This document shows, piece after piece, positions 17,164-26,385 of a stretch of 64,000 bases of DNA (position 1 is the first letter of the stretch; each line of letters opens with the position of its first letter). This DNA is from Marinomonas mediterranea MMB-1. GTDB taxonomy: Bacteria; Pseudomonadota; Gammaproteobacteria; Pseudomonadales; Marinomonadaceae. The stretch covers positions 3,844,001 through 3,908,000 of the forward strand of contig NC_015276.1 of NCBI RefSeq assembly GCF_000192865.1. The letters are read 5' to 3'. A program made the position numbers and the translations under genes. The notes under the pieces were generated by a model. That model was not told the DNA's origin. It saw nothing but the letters and a program-made list of their open reading frames with translations, and made no database searches.

Positions 17164-18057
17164 TCAATGCATTGGAGGTCCAACAAAGGTTGTGAATACA
17201 GCAGTGACTGCCAATATCGACGACGCAACGATCTTTTCGATTAAAATAGATTTTTGAATTACTCTCGTATTACCTAGAACTAAAATTAGCGGTACAAGAT
17301 GCAGTTTATGGTAAGCCGCAATCGCAAGAATAGCGGCCACCAAACTAAGCTTCACCATCAACCAAAAACCGTAATCGGATGACATTAAACCTTGCCATCC
17401 AGTCAATTCATAGCTCATCCAGACGCCACAAAGTAATAAAATCGACACGGCAATGGCTGCCAGCTTACCAAAGTTCTCTAATACTATATTGGACTCTTCA
17501 ACTATTGCGTAGCGCACCGCTAACCACAATGGAAACAATAACCCTAGCCACCAAGCCGCGATTAAGATATGAATGAAAAATATAATTTGATAATACCAAG
17601 CTTGACTCATCGAGTGCCCAGAAAGAGAAAACGAATACACTAAGCTAGCAACACCAAAAAAAGCGACTAGCAATGATAAAGACGAATACGGCCATGCGTT
17701 GTGGTTACAAACTTTACCAAGAATACTCAACGACAGCGCCACAGATGCATAACCAAACAAACGGACAAGTACAATGCTGCCTGCAGAAGAATCCCAAAAG
17801 ATCGAGACCATATCTGGATCAAACATCGACCAAAGCCCTTCTTCCATCGTCGCACCCACTAAGATATAGAAATACGCCACTGTGGCCGCACTCCCGACCA
17901 GCACGCCGACTTTTATATACCCTTTGATACGACGCAAAAGCTCAGGCTGATGGCGCAACAAATTAAACGCAAACAAACCACCAATCACGCTGGATACGCC
18001 AAAATACAACAACCAACGTGTCAGTAATTACGCAATTTCCCAATTCGTTAACGCCAT
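17164..18057 (-). pseudogene. copD: CopD family copper resistance protein with in-frame stop at codon 10
   Basis: The encoded polytopic protein has about eight membrane helices, including the conserved SGHSMSQAWYYQIIFFIHILIAAWWLGLLFPLWL and YELTGWQGLMSSDYGFWLMVKLSLVAAILAIAAYHK segments of the CopD/PcoD domain, thought to move copper across the inner membrane with CopC. A strong GGGAGG lies before the ATG at 18057, giving MALTNWEIA, then a TAA at 18030-18028, then LLTRWLLYFGVSSVIGG in the same frame. Either a nonsense mutation inactivates the gene, or translation restarts at TTG or GTG codons just downstream, or the base is a sequencing error. It follows copC in the copper operon. Intact length would be 297 residues. 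Confidence 0.85.
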
Positions 18058-18109
18058 AAAACCTCCCGCTATTCTTCGCTCTATTACCCAGATGAACTAT
18101 CGGAAACCA

Positions 18110-18457
18110 TTAATGCTGCATGAAATTATACGTTCCTTTCATCATATGCCCATCTTCCCCCATGGCTTTCCATTGAACTGAGTAAGTATCTGGGGTCAAC
18201 ATAGGCAGCATCGCTTTAAAGTTTTCTGTGGCTTTGGCTTTTCGATCGTATTGAATCGCCACTGGTTTATTATCCGACCCAACGACTTTTAAACTCACCA
18301 CACGCATTGGCTTTTGAAAATGCATTTCGACTTGCTGTGCTTGATCCATTAGCATCGCGCCATCTTGCGGGTAAGTTTCCATCATCTTGCCGTGCGCATA
18401 GACGTTTACAGCGGCTGTCATTGCTAACACAGAAAACGCGAATTTGAGTTTTTTCAT
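18110..18457 (-). CDS. copC: CopC-type periplasmic copper-binding protein
   Basis: A 115-residue exported protein. A signal peptide ends ...VNVYA, leaving His22 as the mature N-terminus (HGKMMETYPQDGAML), the usual CopC arrangement in which the N-terminal histidine helps bind Cu(II). A second conserved histidine lies near the C-terminus in EDGHMMKGTYNF. The beta-sandwich pattern (VEMHFQKPMRVVSLKVV, TYSVQWKAMGEDGH) fits CopC/YobA. It sits between cusA and copD on the same strand, so it likely delivers or buffers periplasmic copper within this operon. A ribosome-binding AAGGAT lies upstream. Confidence 0.9.
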   Translation of the reverse strand: MKKLKFAFSVLAMTAAVNVYAHGKMMETYPQDGAMLMDQAQQVEMHFQKPMRVVSLKVVGSDNKPVAIQYDRKAKATENFKAMLPMLTPDTYSVQWKAMGEDGHMMKGTYNFMQH

Positions 18458-18586
18458 ACTGTTATCCTTTAAACTTTAATTGCTTTGGGCTTAATATTTG
18501 TTTGCATGAGTACAAAGAGGAGCCCTCTTGTACCGGCATTTTGTGCGACTCTGAAAAGCCGCGTTTACATCGATTGAAACAAACAC

Positions 18587-21500
18587 TCATTTCAATGAAG
18601 ATTTTTTCCACAGAAAATACACCGCAGGCAAGACCAATAACGTCAGTACGACCGCACTCACCATACCACCGACCATAGGAGCGGCAATCCGACTCATTAC
18701 TTCGGACCCTGTTCCCGTGCCATACAAAATCGGTAGCAAGCCGATAATAATGGCTGCGGCAGTCATCATTACAGGGCGTACCCGCATACCAGCGCCGTGA
18801 AGCACTGCGTGGTAAAGCGTATTAACACGAGGTAGAACGCCTTTTTCAGCACATTTACGCTGTGTTTCGTTCCACGCTTGATTCAAATACACCAACATAA
18901 TGACGCCGATTTCTACTGCCACCCCAGCCAGCGCAATGAAGCCAACCCCCACAGCAACCGAGAAATTGAAACCAGATAAATACATCAGCCAGATACTGCC
19001 CACCATAGCAAATGGTAAGGTGCCCATAATGATCGCCACCTCGGAGAAATTACGGAAGTTGATATACAAGAGGACAATAATGATGGCCAATGTGAGCGGC
19101 ACCACATAGGTCAGCTTTTCTTTTGCCCGTTGCATATACTCATATTGACCAGACCAATTTAACGAATAGCCTGCTGGCAACTGCACTTGCTCTGCTACGA
19201 TTTTTTGTGCGTTTTCGACATAACGGCCAATATCTACACCCTCAATGTCCACAAAAGTCCAACCATTTAAACGCGCGTTTTCACTTTTTAACCCTGGTGG
19301 GCCTTCTTCCACATACACATCAGCAATATCCCCCAAAGCAATTCGCAAACCATTCGGAGTCACGATTGGTAAAAGGGCTAACTGCTCAGGTGAATCTCGA
19401 TATTCCTGCGGATAACGTACATTAATGGGATAGCGCTCAAGCCCCTCAATAGTATTGGTGACATTCATGCCACCCACCGCCGAAGAGATAAGCTCTTGAA
19501 CATCTTGAATATTCAGCCCGTAACGTGATGCCTTCGCGCGATTAATATCTATATTGACGTAGCGACCACCCGCTACACGCTCAGAATAAACCGATGCAGT
19601 GCCTTCAACTGGTTTCAAGATTTTCTCTAGCTGCAAACCAATATCTTGAATAACTTGCAAATCAGGGCCTGCGACCTTTATACCCACAGGGGTTTTAATG
19701 CCTGTTGCCAGCATGTCGATTCGTGTTTTGATTGGCATCACCCACGCGTTAGTAATGCCCGGGATTTTGATTAGCTGATCCAGCTCTTGCTTGATCTTGT
19801 CGCTGGTCATGCCATCTCGCCATTCAGAATGAGGCTTGAGTTGAATAAAGGTTTCTATCATGGTCAGCGGCGCAGGATCGGTTGCGGTCTCCGCACGACC
19901 AACCTTCCCAAACACAGTTTTCACTTCCGGTAAGGTCGCAATCAATTTATTAGTTTGCTGCAATACTTGACGCGCTTGTCCGATAGAGATCCCAGGATAC
20001 GATGTTGGCATGTACATCAAATCGCCTTCGTCTAGGTTAGGAATAAACTCACTGCCCAACTTATTTAACGGCCACATACCAATGGCAAATATAGCAATCG
20101 CCATCAAAATGGTGGTTTTCGGAAAACTCAACACGGCTTTCAACACTGGCATATACACAGCGACCAAAGCCCGATTGACAGGATTTTTATGCTCAGGTAA
20201 CACTTTACCTCGCACAAAGTAGCCCATCAAAACAGGTACAAGAGTGATTGCTAATGCCGCCGATGCGGCCATGGCATAGGTTTTGGTATAGGCCAACGGG
20301 CCAAACATCCGTCCTTCTTGGGACTCCAAAGTAAACACAGGCACAAAACTGACGGTGATAATCAGCAGACTAAAGAATAACGCGGGACCGACTTCGGCAG
20401 CTGCGGCGGCCACAATCTGCCAACGGTTTTCCTTGGTCATTTCGACTTTTTCCATATGCTTATGGAGATTTTCTATCATCACGATTGCGCCATCAATCAT
20501 GGCGCCGATGGCAATAGCAATACCGCCAAGCGACATGATATTGGCATTAATACCCTGTAGATGCATGACGATGAAGGCGGTTAAAATACCGACAGGTAAA
20601 CTGATAATCGCTACCAAAGAAGAACGCACATGAAAAAGAAACACCACACAAACCAGCGCAACCACTAGGAACTCTTCCAGCAGTTTGGTCCATAAATTCT
20701 CCACAGCACGATCAATCAAACCAGAACGATCATAAACGGTCACCACTTCAACGCCTTTTGGCAAACTGGATTTCAAAGAATCCAATTTCGCTTTTACGCC
20801 TTCGATGGTTTTTTGTGCGTTTTCACCAAAACGCATCACCACCACGCCGCCGACGGTTTCGCCTTTACCATTTAGGTCTGCTAAGCCTCGACGCATTTGT
20901 GGGCCAATACCAACGTCTGCCACATCTTTGATCGTCAGCGGTGTGCCACTTTCACTGACGCCAAGCGGAATCATTTCTATATCTTCGACACTCTGTATAT
21001 AACCAGACGCTCGAACCATGTATTCCGCTTCTGCCATTTCGATGACCGACGCGCCGACTTCTTGATTACCGCGTTTAATAGCATTTTGAATATGACTCAA
21101 TGGCATGTTTAATGCGCGCAATTTATCTGGGTTAACACTTACCTGATATTGCTTCACCATGCCACCAATAGGCACCACTTCGGATACACCGGGTACGGTT
21201 TGTAATTCATACTTCAAGAACCAGTCTTGCAGTGAGCGCAATTGACTCAAGTCGTTTTGACCAGTTTTATCGATCAATGCGTACAAGTACACCCAACCGA
21301 CACCCGTTGCGTCTGGCCCCAATTGCGCCCTTGCGTTGCTGGGCAAGGATGGCGCGACCTGACTTAAGTACTCCAACACTCGGCTTCGTGCCCAGTACAT
21401 ATCGGTATCTTCATCAAAAATCACGTAGACATACGAGTCCCCAAAGAACGAATAACCGCGCACTGTTTGAGCACCGGGTACAGACAACATCGCTGTGGTC

Positions 21501-21706
21501 AACGGATACGTCACTTGGTCTTCGACCACTTGCGGCGCCTGCCCTGGATAACTGGTTTTAATGATGACCTGCACATCAGACAAATCAGGAATGGCATCAA
21601 CGGGCGTATTTTTTAACGAATACAAGCCTGCGCCCACTAAAATAAAAGTAGCCAACAACACCATGAATCGGTTGTTTATGGACCAACGAATGATCGCTTC
21701 AATCAT
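18587..21706 (-). CDS. cusA: heavy-metal RND efflux pump, inner-membrane subunit (CusA-type)
   Basis: A 1039-residue HME-RND transporter that drives periplasmic Cu(I)/Ag(I) out of the cell with proton motive force. The N-terminus MIEAIIRWSINNRFMVLLATFILVGAG, the DAIPDLSDVQVIIKTSYPGQAPQVVEDQVTYPL segment, GGIAIAIGAMIDGAIVMIENLHKH, and the second-half AVEIGVIMLVYLNQAW all match CusA/SilA. Length matches the family (about 1040-1050). It follows cusB with a ten-base gap and is followed by copC. The Met-based metal relay cannot be verified residue by residue here, but neighbours (CusF-like domain, CopC, CopD) point to copper or silver, not cobalt/zinc/cadmium. Confidence 0.93.
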   Translation of the reverse strand: MIEAIIRWSINNRFMVLLATFILVGAGLYSLKNTPVDAIPDLSDVQVIIKTSYPGQAPQVVEDQVTYPLTTAMLSVPGAQTVRGYSFFGDSYVYVIFDEDTDMYWARSRVLEYLSQVAPSLPSNARAQLGPDATGVGWVYLYALIDKTGQNDLSQLRSLQDWFLKYELQTVPGVSEVVPIGGMVKQYQVSVNPDKLRALNMPLSHIQNAIKRGNQEVGASVIEMAEAEYMVRASGYIQSVEDIEMIPLGVSESGTPLTIKDVADVGIGPQMRRGLADLNGKGETVGGVVVMRFGENAQKTIEGVKAKLDSLKSSLPKGVEVVTVYDRSGLIDRAVENLWTKLLEEFLVVALVCVVFLFHVRSSLVAIISLPVGILTAFIVMHLQGINANIMSLGGIAIAIGAMIDGAIVMIENLHKHMEKVEMTKENRWQIVAAAAAEVGPALFFSLLIITVSFVPVFTLESQEGRMFGPLAYTKTYAMAASAALAITLVPVLMGYFVRGKVLPEHKNPVNRALVAVYMPVLKAVLSFPKTTILMAIAIFAIGMWPLNKLGSEFIPNLDEGDLMYMPTSYPGISIGQARQVLQQTNKLIATLPEVKTVFGKVGRAETATDPAPLTMIETFIQLKPHSEWRDGMTSDKIKQELDQLIKIPGITNAWVMPIKTRIDMLATGIKTPVGIKVAGPDLQVIQDIGLQLEKILKPVEGTASVYSERVAGGRYVNIDINRAKASRYGLNIQDVQELISSAVGGMNVTNTIEGLERYPINVRYPQEYRDSPEQLALLPIVTPNGLRIALGDIADVYVEEGPPGLKSENARLNGWTFVDIEGVDIGRYVENAQKIVAEQVQLPAGYSLNWSGQYEYMQRAKEKLTYVVPLTLAIIIVLLYINFRNFSEVAIIMGTLPFAMVGSIWLMYLSGFNFSVAVGVGFIALAGVAVEIGVIMLVYLNQAWNETQRKCAEKGVLPRVNTLYHAVLHGAGMRVRPVMMTAAAIIIGLLPILYGTGTGSEVMSRIAAPMVGGMVSAVVLTLLVLPAVYFLWKKSSLK

Positions 21707-21715
21707 GATATTCCC

Positions 21716-23269
21716 CTACTCCGTGTCAGCGTCAAAATAGTCAGAGACGATAAACTTCACACTGCTTTCACGCGTAATCTCAAGTTGAATGTCTTTGCCT
21801 ACCGGTAATTCTTCCACTTCTAGCCAATCAGCTAACGCAAAGTCCATCGTCATTTTTGGCCAATTCCAATCGGCAATAGGATCGTGGTCCACATTCATCT
21901 TGCGTGCTGTCGCATCGATACTATTAATGCGAGCAGCTACCCAAACATTGTTGGCAGGTTCTGCTGCTGACATTTCATTGCTAGACATTGATGTCTCAGT
22001 CATTTCAGTGCTGCTGTCAGGCATTGACGCCTTCTCACTGTCTATATTCATGCGTTTGAAATCCGAGCTTTTGCTGGATTCAGAGTCCAACAGAAACTGC
22101 GCCGATGTAACGACCTCATCACCCAGTACCAAGCCGTCTAAAATTTCCACGTAGTCGTCGCCGAACGCACCAGTTTCAACGGCAATCGATTTATATCGCC
22201 CTTCACCCAATGCAAGTACCACGCGATTTTGCTCGCCACCTCGAATTAGAGCTTCTTTTGGAATCAATCGTTTTTTACCTGACTGGGTGGTTTCAATACG
22301 AACATGGGCAAACATATCAGGCTTTAAGAGTTGCTCTGGGTTGTCTAAACGAATGCGAACACGCAAAGTGCGATTTTTTGCATTTAACGTCGGATAAATA
22401 AAATCCACATTACTGACAAAGGTCTTCCCCGGTAGGAAATCCATAACAGCTTCAATCGGTTGCCCCACCGCGACAAGATGCGCTTGGCGTTCAAACACTT
22501 CGGCATCCAGCCACACCTCACTCAAATCCGCGATCGACATCAAAGTTGTGCCAGGTTTAATGTAGAAACCATCTTGAATTCCAAGGTTATCAATAACACC
22601 GCTTTGTGGTGCAAAGAATCGCACTGTTTGAGAAACCTTGCGCGTTTTCTTTAACGCTTGAATAAAACGGTTCGACACTTGCAAAGCTTTTAGTCTTTCT
22701 TCACCCGCATTAATCATGCGCTGGTCTTTGCGCGCTAACGCAAAAACAAACTCTTCCTGCGCATTCACTAAGGTTGGTGAATACAGATCGAACAAAGGCT
22801 GACCTTTTTCAACTGAATCACCATTGGATTTAATAAAACTTTTTTCGATCCAACCTTCAACACGGGGATGAATATGAATAATATTGTCTTCGTTGTAAGC
22901 CAAATAGCCCACTGTACGAATGTCTGGTTTCAACATGTCTTCGAACACTTTTCCTGTTCGCACGCCAAGATTATTAACGACTTCAGGCGAGATACTCACA
23001 GTACCAGCACCCTGATTATTGGAACCTTGATCATCACCATAAAAAGGGATCAAATCCATCCCCATAGGAGATTGACCCGGCTTGTCACGACGGTAATTTG
23101 GGTCCATTGGCGCCACCCAATATAAAGGCGTTTTTTCATCCTCCGTAACGACTGCGCCCGTATTCATTTCCCCGTTCATGACATTAAATGCTTGAAAACT
23201 AAAGTGATAACCCGTAATCGAAAGAACGCCACCTAGTACAAATACACCGATATATCCGATTACTTTCAT
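21716..23269 (-). CDS. cusB: CusB-type periplasmic adaptor with fused CusF-like domain
   Basis: A 517-residue membrane-fusion protein. After an N-terminal anchor (about 5-25) comes a heavy-metal-binding segment (YWVAPMDPNYRRDKPGQSPMGMDLIPFY), then the adaptor hairpin and barrel domains (WIEKSFIKSNGDSVEKGQPLFDLYSPTLVNAQEE, GVIDNLGIQDGFYIKPGTTLMSIADLSEVWLDAEVFE). Residues from about 440 to the end form a CusF-like copper chaperone domain, with His462, Trp470, Met473 and Met475 at the same relative spacing (8, 3, 2) as the four CusF copper ligands. A Met/Ser-rich linker joins the domains. Its start overlaps the end of the outer-membrane protein gene by four bases, indicating coupled translation. 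Confidence 0.93.
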   Translation of the reverse strand: MKVIGYIGVFVLGGVLSITGYHFSFQAFNVMNGEMNTGAVVTEDEKTPLYWVAPMDPNYRRDKPGQSPMGMDLIPFYGDDQGSNNQGAGTVSISPEVVNNLGVRTGKVFEDMLKPDIRTVGYLAYNEDNIIHIHPRVEGWIEKSFIKSNGDSVEKGQPLFDLYSPTLVNAQEEFVFALARKDQRMINAGEERLKALQVSNRFIQALKKTRKVSQTVRFFAPQSGVIDNLGIQDGFYIKPGTTLMSIADLSEVWLDAEVFERQAHLVAVGQPIEAVMDFLPGKTFVSNVDFIYPTLNAKNRTLRVRIRLDNPEQLLKPDMFAHVRIETTQSGKKRLIPKEALIRGGEQNRVVLALGEGRYKSIAVETGAFGDDYVEILDGLVLGDEVVTSAQFLLDSESSKSSDFKRMNIDSEKASMPDSSTEMTETSMSSNEMSAAEPANNVWVAARINSIDATARKMNVDHDPIADWNWPKMTMDFALADWLEVEELPVGKDIQLEITRESSVKFIVSDYFDADTE

Positions 23270-24639
23270 TTGAGTTTGACTCCTTCACTTTGTGTCATTA
23301 CATAATTCAATTCGGCTAAGCGCTTGAAGCGCTCGATACTAATATTTAATAATTCAATATGTGCGTTCAACGTTGCGATACGTGCCTGAACCACATCTGA
23401 GAAAACACCATCATTACTGGTATATGCATTCAACATGGCTTGCGCACTTTCTCTGTAACTAGGAAGTAACTTGGTTTGATAAAGACGGATTCGTTGATCA
23501 AGCAGGTTAATATCAGATGTCAGAACACGATATTTAGCCATGAGTTCCTTCAGAACCAGCTGTTTTTCAGAAATAAAAGATTCGACTTGCAGGGATGCTG
23601 CTTTCACTTGAGCATCCTGTCGACGTGACGAAAAAATCGGTACACTGACACTCACCGCAATCGAAGCCAGATCAGCTCGGCTCTTGCCACTTAGATCATC
23701 TCCACGATAACCGTAGCCCAAAGTAACACCCCATTCAGGTTTGTATTTTTGCTCAGCAATCACCTTGTCTATCTGTGCTGTATTGGACTGAACATCGACA
23801 ATACGAACCAATGGATGCTGACTCAAATGAGCCGCTAGGGCATCTGATGTAAGAGTATTCAACGAGGTTCCCGAGATAGGGTCCGCTGCGTTTTTCAGTG
23901 TAATGCTTTGATCTGATGCGTCGTGATCGACCATTTTCGGAAAAATATATTGAGACAGCTTTTTAAGGGCATTTTCTTTCTCTTGTCGAAGCTGCGTAAG
24001 GCGGTGATCTAGCTTAATCAACTCCAGTTCAGAGCGTACCAAATCTTGTTGCTTGGCTCGCCCATATGCTGAGCTATAACCACTTTCCACAGCTTCATGA
24101 AGCTGTTCGAACAAGGTTCTATTTTGCTTCACGAGCTTGATGCTCTCTTCGTAACTGTATGCTGTTAACCAAATATTCGACACTTCCATTGCTAACATTG
24201 CACGACGATTATCTCGCATCAACGGCATTTGATCGCCTTGCGTTGCGTACTTTTCCCCGGCTAAACGTAAGGTATCGCCCGCCGGAAACATCTGCGATAT
24301 CGACACACTAAATTGCGTCATCGCTTCTTGGTTAAAATCAAAACTGTCAGTTGGCATATTCAATAAGCCAACATTGATTTTTGGATCAGGCAATGCTGTC
24401 ACGCCTTGAGCTAAGGCGCGAATGGCGTTCTCTTTTTGCTGACTGGAAATCAACCAATCATCTTGATTGATGGCTTTGTCTACCGCTTGCTGAAGACTTA
24501 GCGCTTCTGCATTCGCAACAAGTGGTAACAACGACAATAAAGAAACGGAGGCAATACGATGCGTTTTACCGATTAAAAATGTACGGTAACAGACACTCTG
24601 CAATAGATGGCAGAATGGCAAAAGATTGTTTTTGGCCAT
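23266..24639 (-). CDS. TolC-family outer membrane efflux protein (CusC-type)
   Basis: A 457-residue outer membrane channel of the TolC family. An unusually long, charged N-terminus leads to a signal peptide ending near VANA before EALSLQQAVDKAINQDDWLISSQQ, the typical first repeat of the family. Long amphipathic helices follow, and a second repeat near SIAVSVSVPIFSSRRQDAQVKAASLQVES. It would complete a CusCBA tripartite pump with the two genes downstream. The shorter start after the charged region is possible but has no better ribosome-binding site that I can see. Confidence 0.88.
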   Translation of the reverse strand: MAKNNLLPFCHLLQSVCYRTFLIGKTHRIASVSLLSLLPLVANAEALSLQQAVDKAINQDDWLISSQQKENAIRALAQGVTALPDPKINVGLLNMPTDSFDFNQEAMTQFSVSISQMFPAGDTLRLAGEKYATQGDQMPLMRDNRRAMLAMEVSNIWLTAYSYEESIKLVKQNRTLFEQLHEAVESGYSSAYGRAKQQDLVRSELELIKLDHRLTQLRQEKENALKKLSQYIFPKMVDHDASDQSITLKNAADPISGTSLNTLTSDALAAHLSQHPLVRIVDVQSNTAQIDKVIAEQKYKPEWGVTLGYGYRGDDLSGKSRADLASIAVSVSVPIFSSRRQDAQVKAASLQVESFISEKQLVLKELMAKYRVLTSDINLLDQRIRLYQTKLLPSYRESAQAMLNAYTSNDGVFSDVVQARIATLNAHIELLNISIERFKRLAELNYVMTQSEGVKLK

Positions 24640-24710
24640 TGGCTCGAATACTCATTTTTAAATTCATAAAATCTCAACGTGATCAACATCGTTGATGTGA
24701 AGCAGTGAAT

Positions 24711-25130
24711 TTAAGAAATGAATATAGGTGGGAAATAAGGCGTATTTGGGTGGGTAGAAACGTAGAATTCAGACGACAGTGCCGTATGAACACAAGAAAC
24801 ATTGTCGGAAGCAGAATGATAGCTGACAAGTAAGCCTGAAAAGCTACTGCAATGATTGTCCATACAATTTTGATGATTATGCTCAGATGTCAGACTGGAA
24901 CATTCATCTGCAGAGGCTGAAACACAAGAGTAACCTTCTTCAGAAGACATATGATGAACTGATAATTCAGACATGGTATGCGCTTCCATAGACATCATAT
25001 TCGGAGAAGGTGATATCATACTGTTCGTTGCCATAGCCATTGAAAATAACGATAGCACAAACAGCAACAAACACACGAAACCGTGTTTTCTCGCTGATAT
25101 ACTGACGCTATTTAAAACAAATGATGGCAT
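24711..25130 (-). CDS. small exported Met/His/Ser-rich protein of the copper operon
   Basis: A 139-residue protein with an N-terminal hydrophobic signal or anchor segment (HGFVCLLLFVLSLFSMAMA, about 16-34), followed by a low-complexity stretch rich in Met, His, Ser and Cys (SMISPSPNMMSMEAHTMSELSVHHMSSEEG; then SEHNHQNCMDNHCSSF). Such Met/His clusters are typical of extracytoplasmic copper-binding proteins. It is the first gene of the leftward cus-cop unit, 71 bases before the tolC-family gene. I do not recognise a named family; small proteins of this kind are common at the head of copper-efflux operons. A periplasmic metal-binding role is an inference from composition and position. Confidence 0.65.
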   Translation of the reverse strand: MPSFVLNSVSISARKHGFVCLLLFVLSLFSMAMATNSMISPSPNMMSMEAHTMSELSVHHMSSEEGYSCVSASADECSSLTSEHNHQNCMDNHCSSFSGLLVSYHSASDNVSCVHTALSSEFYVSTHPNTPYFPPIFIS

Positions 25131-25231
25131 TTATAAAACTCTCTACAATTATCCGAAATACTATATGGAAGAAAAAAGCTTAAAGCAACTCAAACTTAAA
25201 TTTTGAACATCTTCATTTCATCGAGGAGAAT

Positions 25232-25306
25232 ATACTGCTCAGACTTATAGAGATTAAGCTTCTTGGTCGTAATGCTTACATTCTTAACTATGAGGATTAT
25301 CACTGA
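25232..25306 (+). pseudogene. C-terminal remnant of a HigB-type toxin
   Basis: The plus-strand frame ending at the TGA at 25304-25306 reads LLGRNAYILNYEDYH, matching the characteristic (A-Y)-x-V/L-N/D-Y-E-D-Y-H end of HigB-like toxins, whose stop overlaps the higA start (TGATG), exactly as here. Only about 24 codons remain. Further upstream the frame has no recognisable HigB sequence and no start codon, so the toxin is inactivated. Confidence 0.6.
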
Positions 25307-25599
25307 TGAATATGTACAACCCTCCACACCCTGGCGAATTTATTTACGAAGTTTATCTTGAACCTTTGGGTTTTAGCTGCCGATTTCTAGCCAAACAATT
25401 GGGTGTTGCTTCGTCCACACTAAGTCGTGTATTGAAAGGGCAAAGTGCGGTTTCACCTGAAATGGCGCTACGCTTGTCTAAAGTGCTTGGCAGAACACCA
25501 GAGAGTTGGTTGGCCATGCAGAATGCCTACGATCTTTGGCAGGCCAAGCAGCACCTTAACCTATCAAACGTCCATCCTGTTAATTTTTCAATGGCGTAG
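25306..25599 (+). CDS. higA: HigA-type antitoxin
   Basis: A 97-residue helix-turn-helix protein beginning MNMYNPPHPGEFIYEVYLEPLGFSCRFLAKQLGVASSTLSRVLKGQSAVSPEMALRLSKVLGRTPESWLAMQNAYDLWQA, which is the full HigA (VapI-like XRE) antitoxin pattern. Normally it neutralises the RelE-fold toxin HigB encoded immediately upstream and represses the operon. Here the upstream toxin is reduced to a remnant, so the antitoxin is an orphan. It may survive as a DNA-binding regulator or as an anti-addiction gene that neutralises a related toxin elsewhere (inference). Confidence 0.9.
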   Translation: MNMYNPPHPGEFIYEVYLEPLGFSCRFLAKQLGVASSTLSRVLKGQSAVSPEMALRLSKVLGRTPESWLAMQNAYDLWQAKQHLNLSNVHPVNFSMA

Positions 25600-25749
25600 G
25601 CGATTAAAAAATACCGCACAATTACGCATTGAATTGATGCCAATTTAAAGTCACAGGAAGTTTTTTATCATACTGAAACCTTTGCACTAATCAGCGAGCA
25701 ATAGACTCACCTTTTTAGGATGAATGCCTACTTATATCCGGCAGCATGA

Positions 25750-25779
25750 TCCCTCGCCTTCTTGTAAGAAGACGAGGGA
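25750..25779. terminator. hairpin downstream of higA and of the allophanate hydrolase remnant
   Basis: CCCTCG-C-CTTCTT and AAGAAG-A-CGAGGG arms pair around a short GTA-containing loop. The stem is strong and lies between convergent features, so it could terminate transcription from either side. Confidence 0.5.
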
Positions 25780-25846
25780 TGGAATAGGTTTGACTGTGCA
25801 GAGCTGTATAGACTGGAAGGCCTAAAAGGTGCAGCTCTACTTCACG

Positions 25847-26246
25847 CTAGTTTATATTGGATAAATACGCTCTCCAGCCACCAAAGATTGTTATGTCTTC
25901 CGCGCCTTCTATGCCATAAGCTTCGCAGATAAAACCAGAAACAATGGAGCCGTCGGCCAATTTCACTTTACCAATGCCTAACGGTACAGGAATACCCGCA
26001 ACAAAGGAGCCAAAGTTTTCAGTTGGCACGGACCAAACTTCTACTTCTATAGCCGCGCCGTTGGCTTCATCCAGCATTAAACCGGGGCGGATATGGTGGC
26101 CCACCAGCCAGTGCATACATGCGGTAACAAGGTGCGGTAGTGGTTGTGCTCTTTAGCGTTGCACCGCGTTCAACCAATTGCCAGTTTAATGGCTGGCCTT
26201 GAAGGTGTGCAGTGAAACTGTCATCAGGATCATTAGGAAAGAAGCG
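25847..26246 (-). pseudogene. allophanate hydrolase, C-terminal domain remnant with frameshift
   Basis: On the minus strand, codons from about 26246 read RFFPNDPDDSFTAHLQG, then LNWQLVERGATLKSTTTTAPCYRMYALAGG. After a frameshift near 26100 the sequence continues RPGLMLDEANGAAIEVEVWSVPTENFGSFVAGIPVPLGIGKVKLADGSIVSGFICEAYGIEGAEDITIFGGWRAYL. This is the C-terminal domain of AtzF-type allophanate hydrolase, which takes part in urea degradation through urea carboxylase. The amidase domain and about three-quarters of the gene are absent, and a stop codon lies just upstream in frame. No urea carboxylase gene is near. It is a deletion remnant. Confidence 0.85.
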
Positions 26247-26326
26247 AGTTCACGCGTTTTAACAGAACAGAAGAAACTGACTGTTTACAACTTCTTAATT
26301 CTAGTTTTCTTAGTTAAGATAAAATG

Positions 26327-26342
26327 GCTTATTTAAATAAGC
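26327..26342. promoter_or_regulatory. 16-bp perfect palindrome upstream of the sigma-54 activator gene
   Basis: GCTTATTTAAATAAGC is a perfect palindrome 44 bases before the activator's ATG; a smaller AAGCA-TGTT-TGCTT repeat overlaps its right end. The position suits an operator for the activator gene, possibly autoregulatory. The binding protein is unknown. Confidence 0.4.
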
Positions 26343-26385
26343 ATGTTTGCTTAAATAAAACCAATAACAAAAAAGCCGAGTTGAA

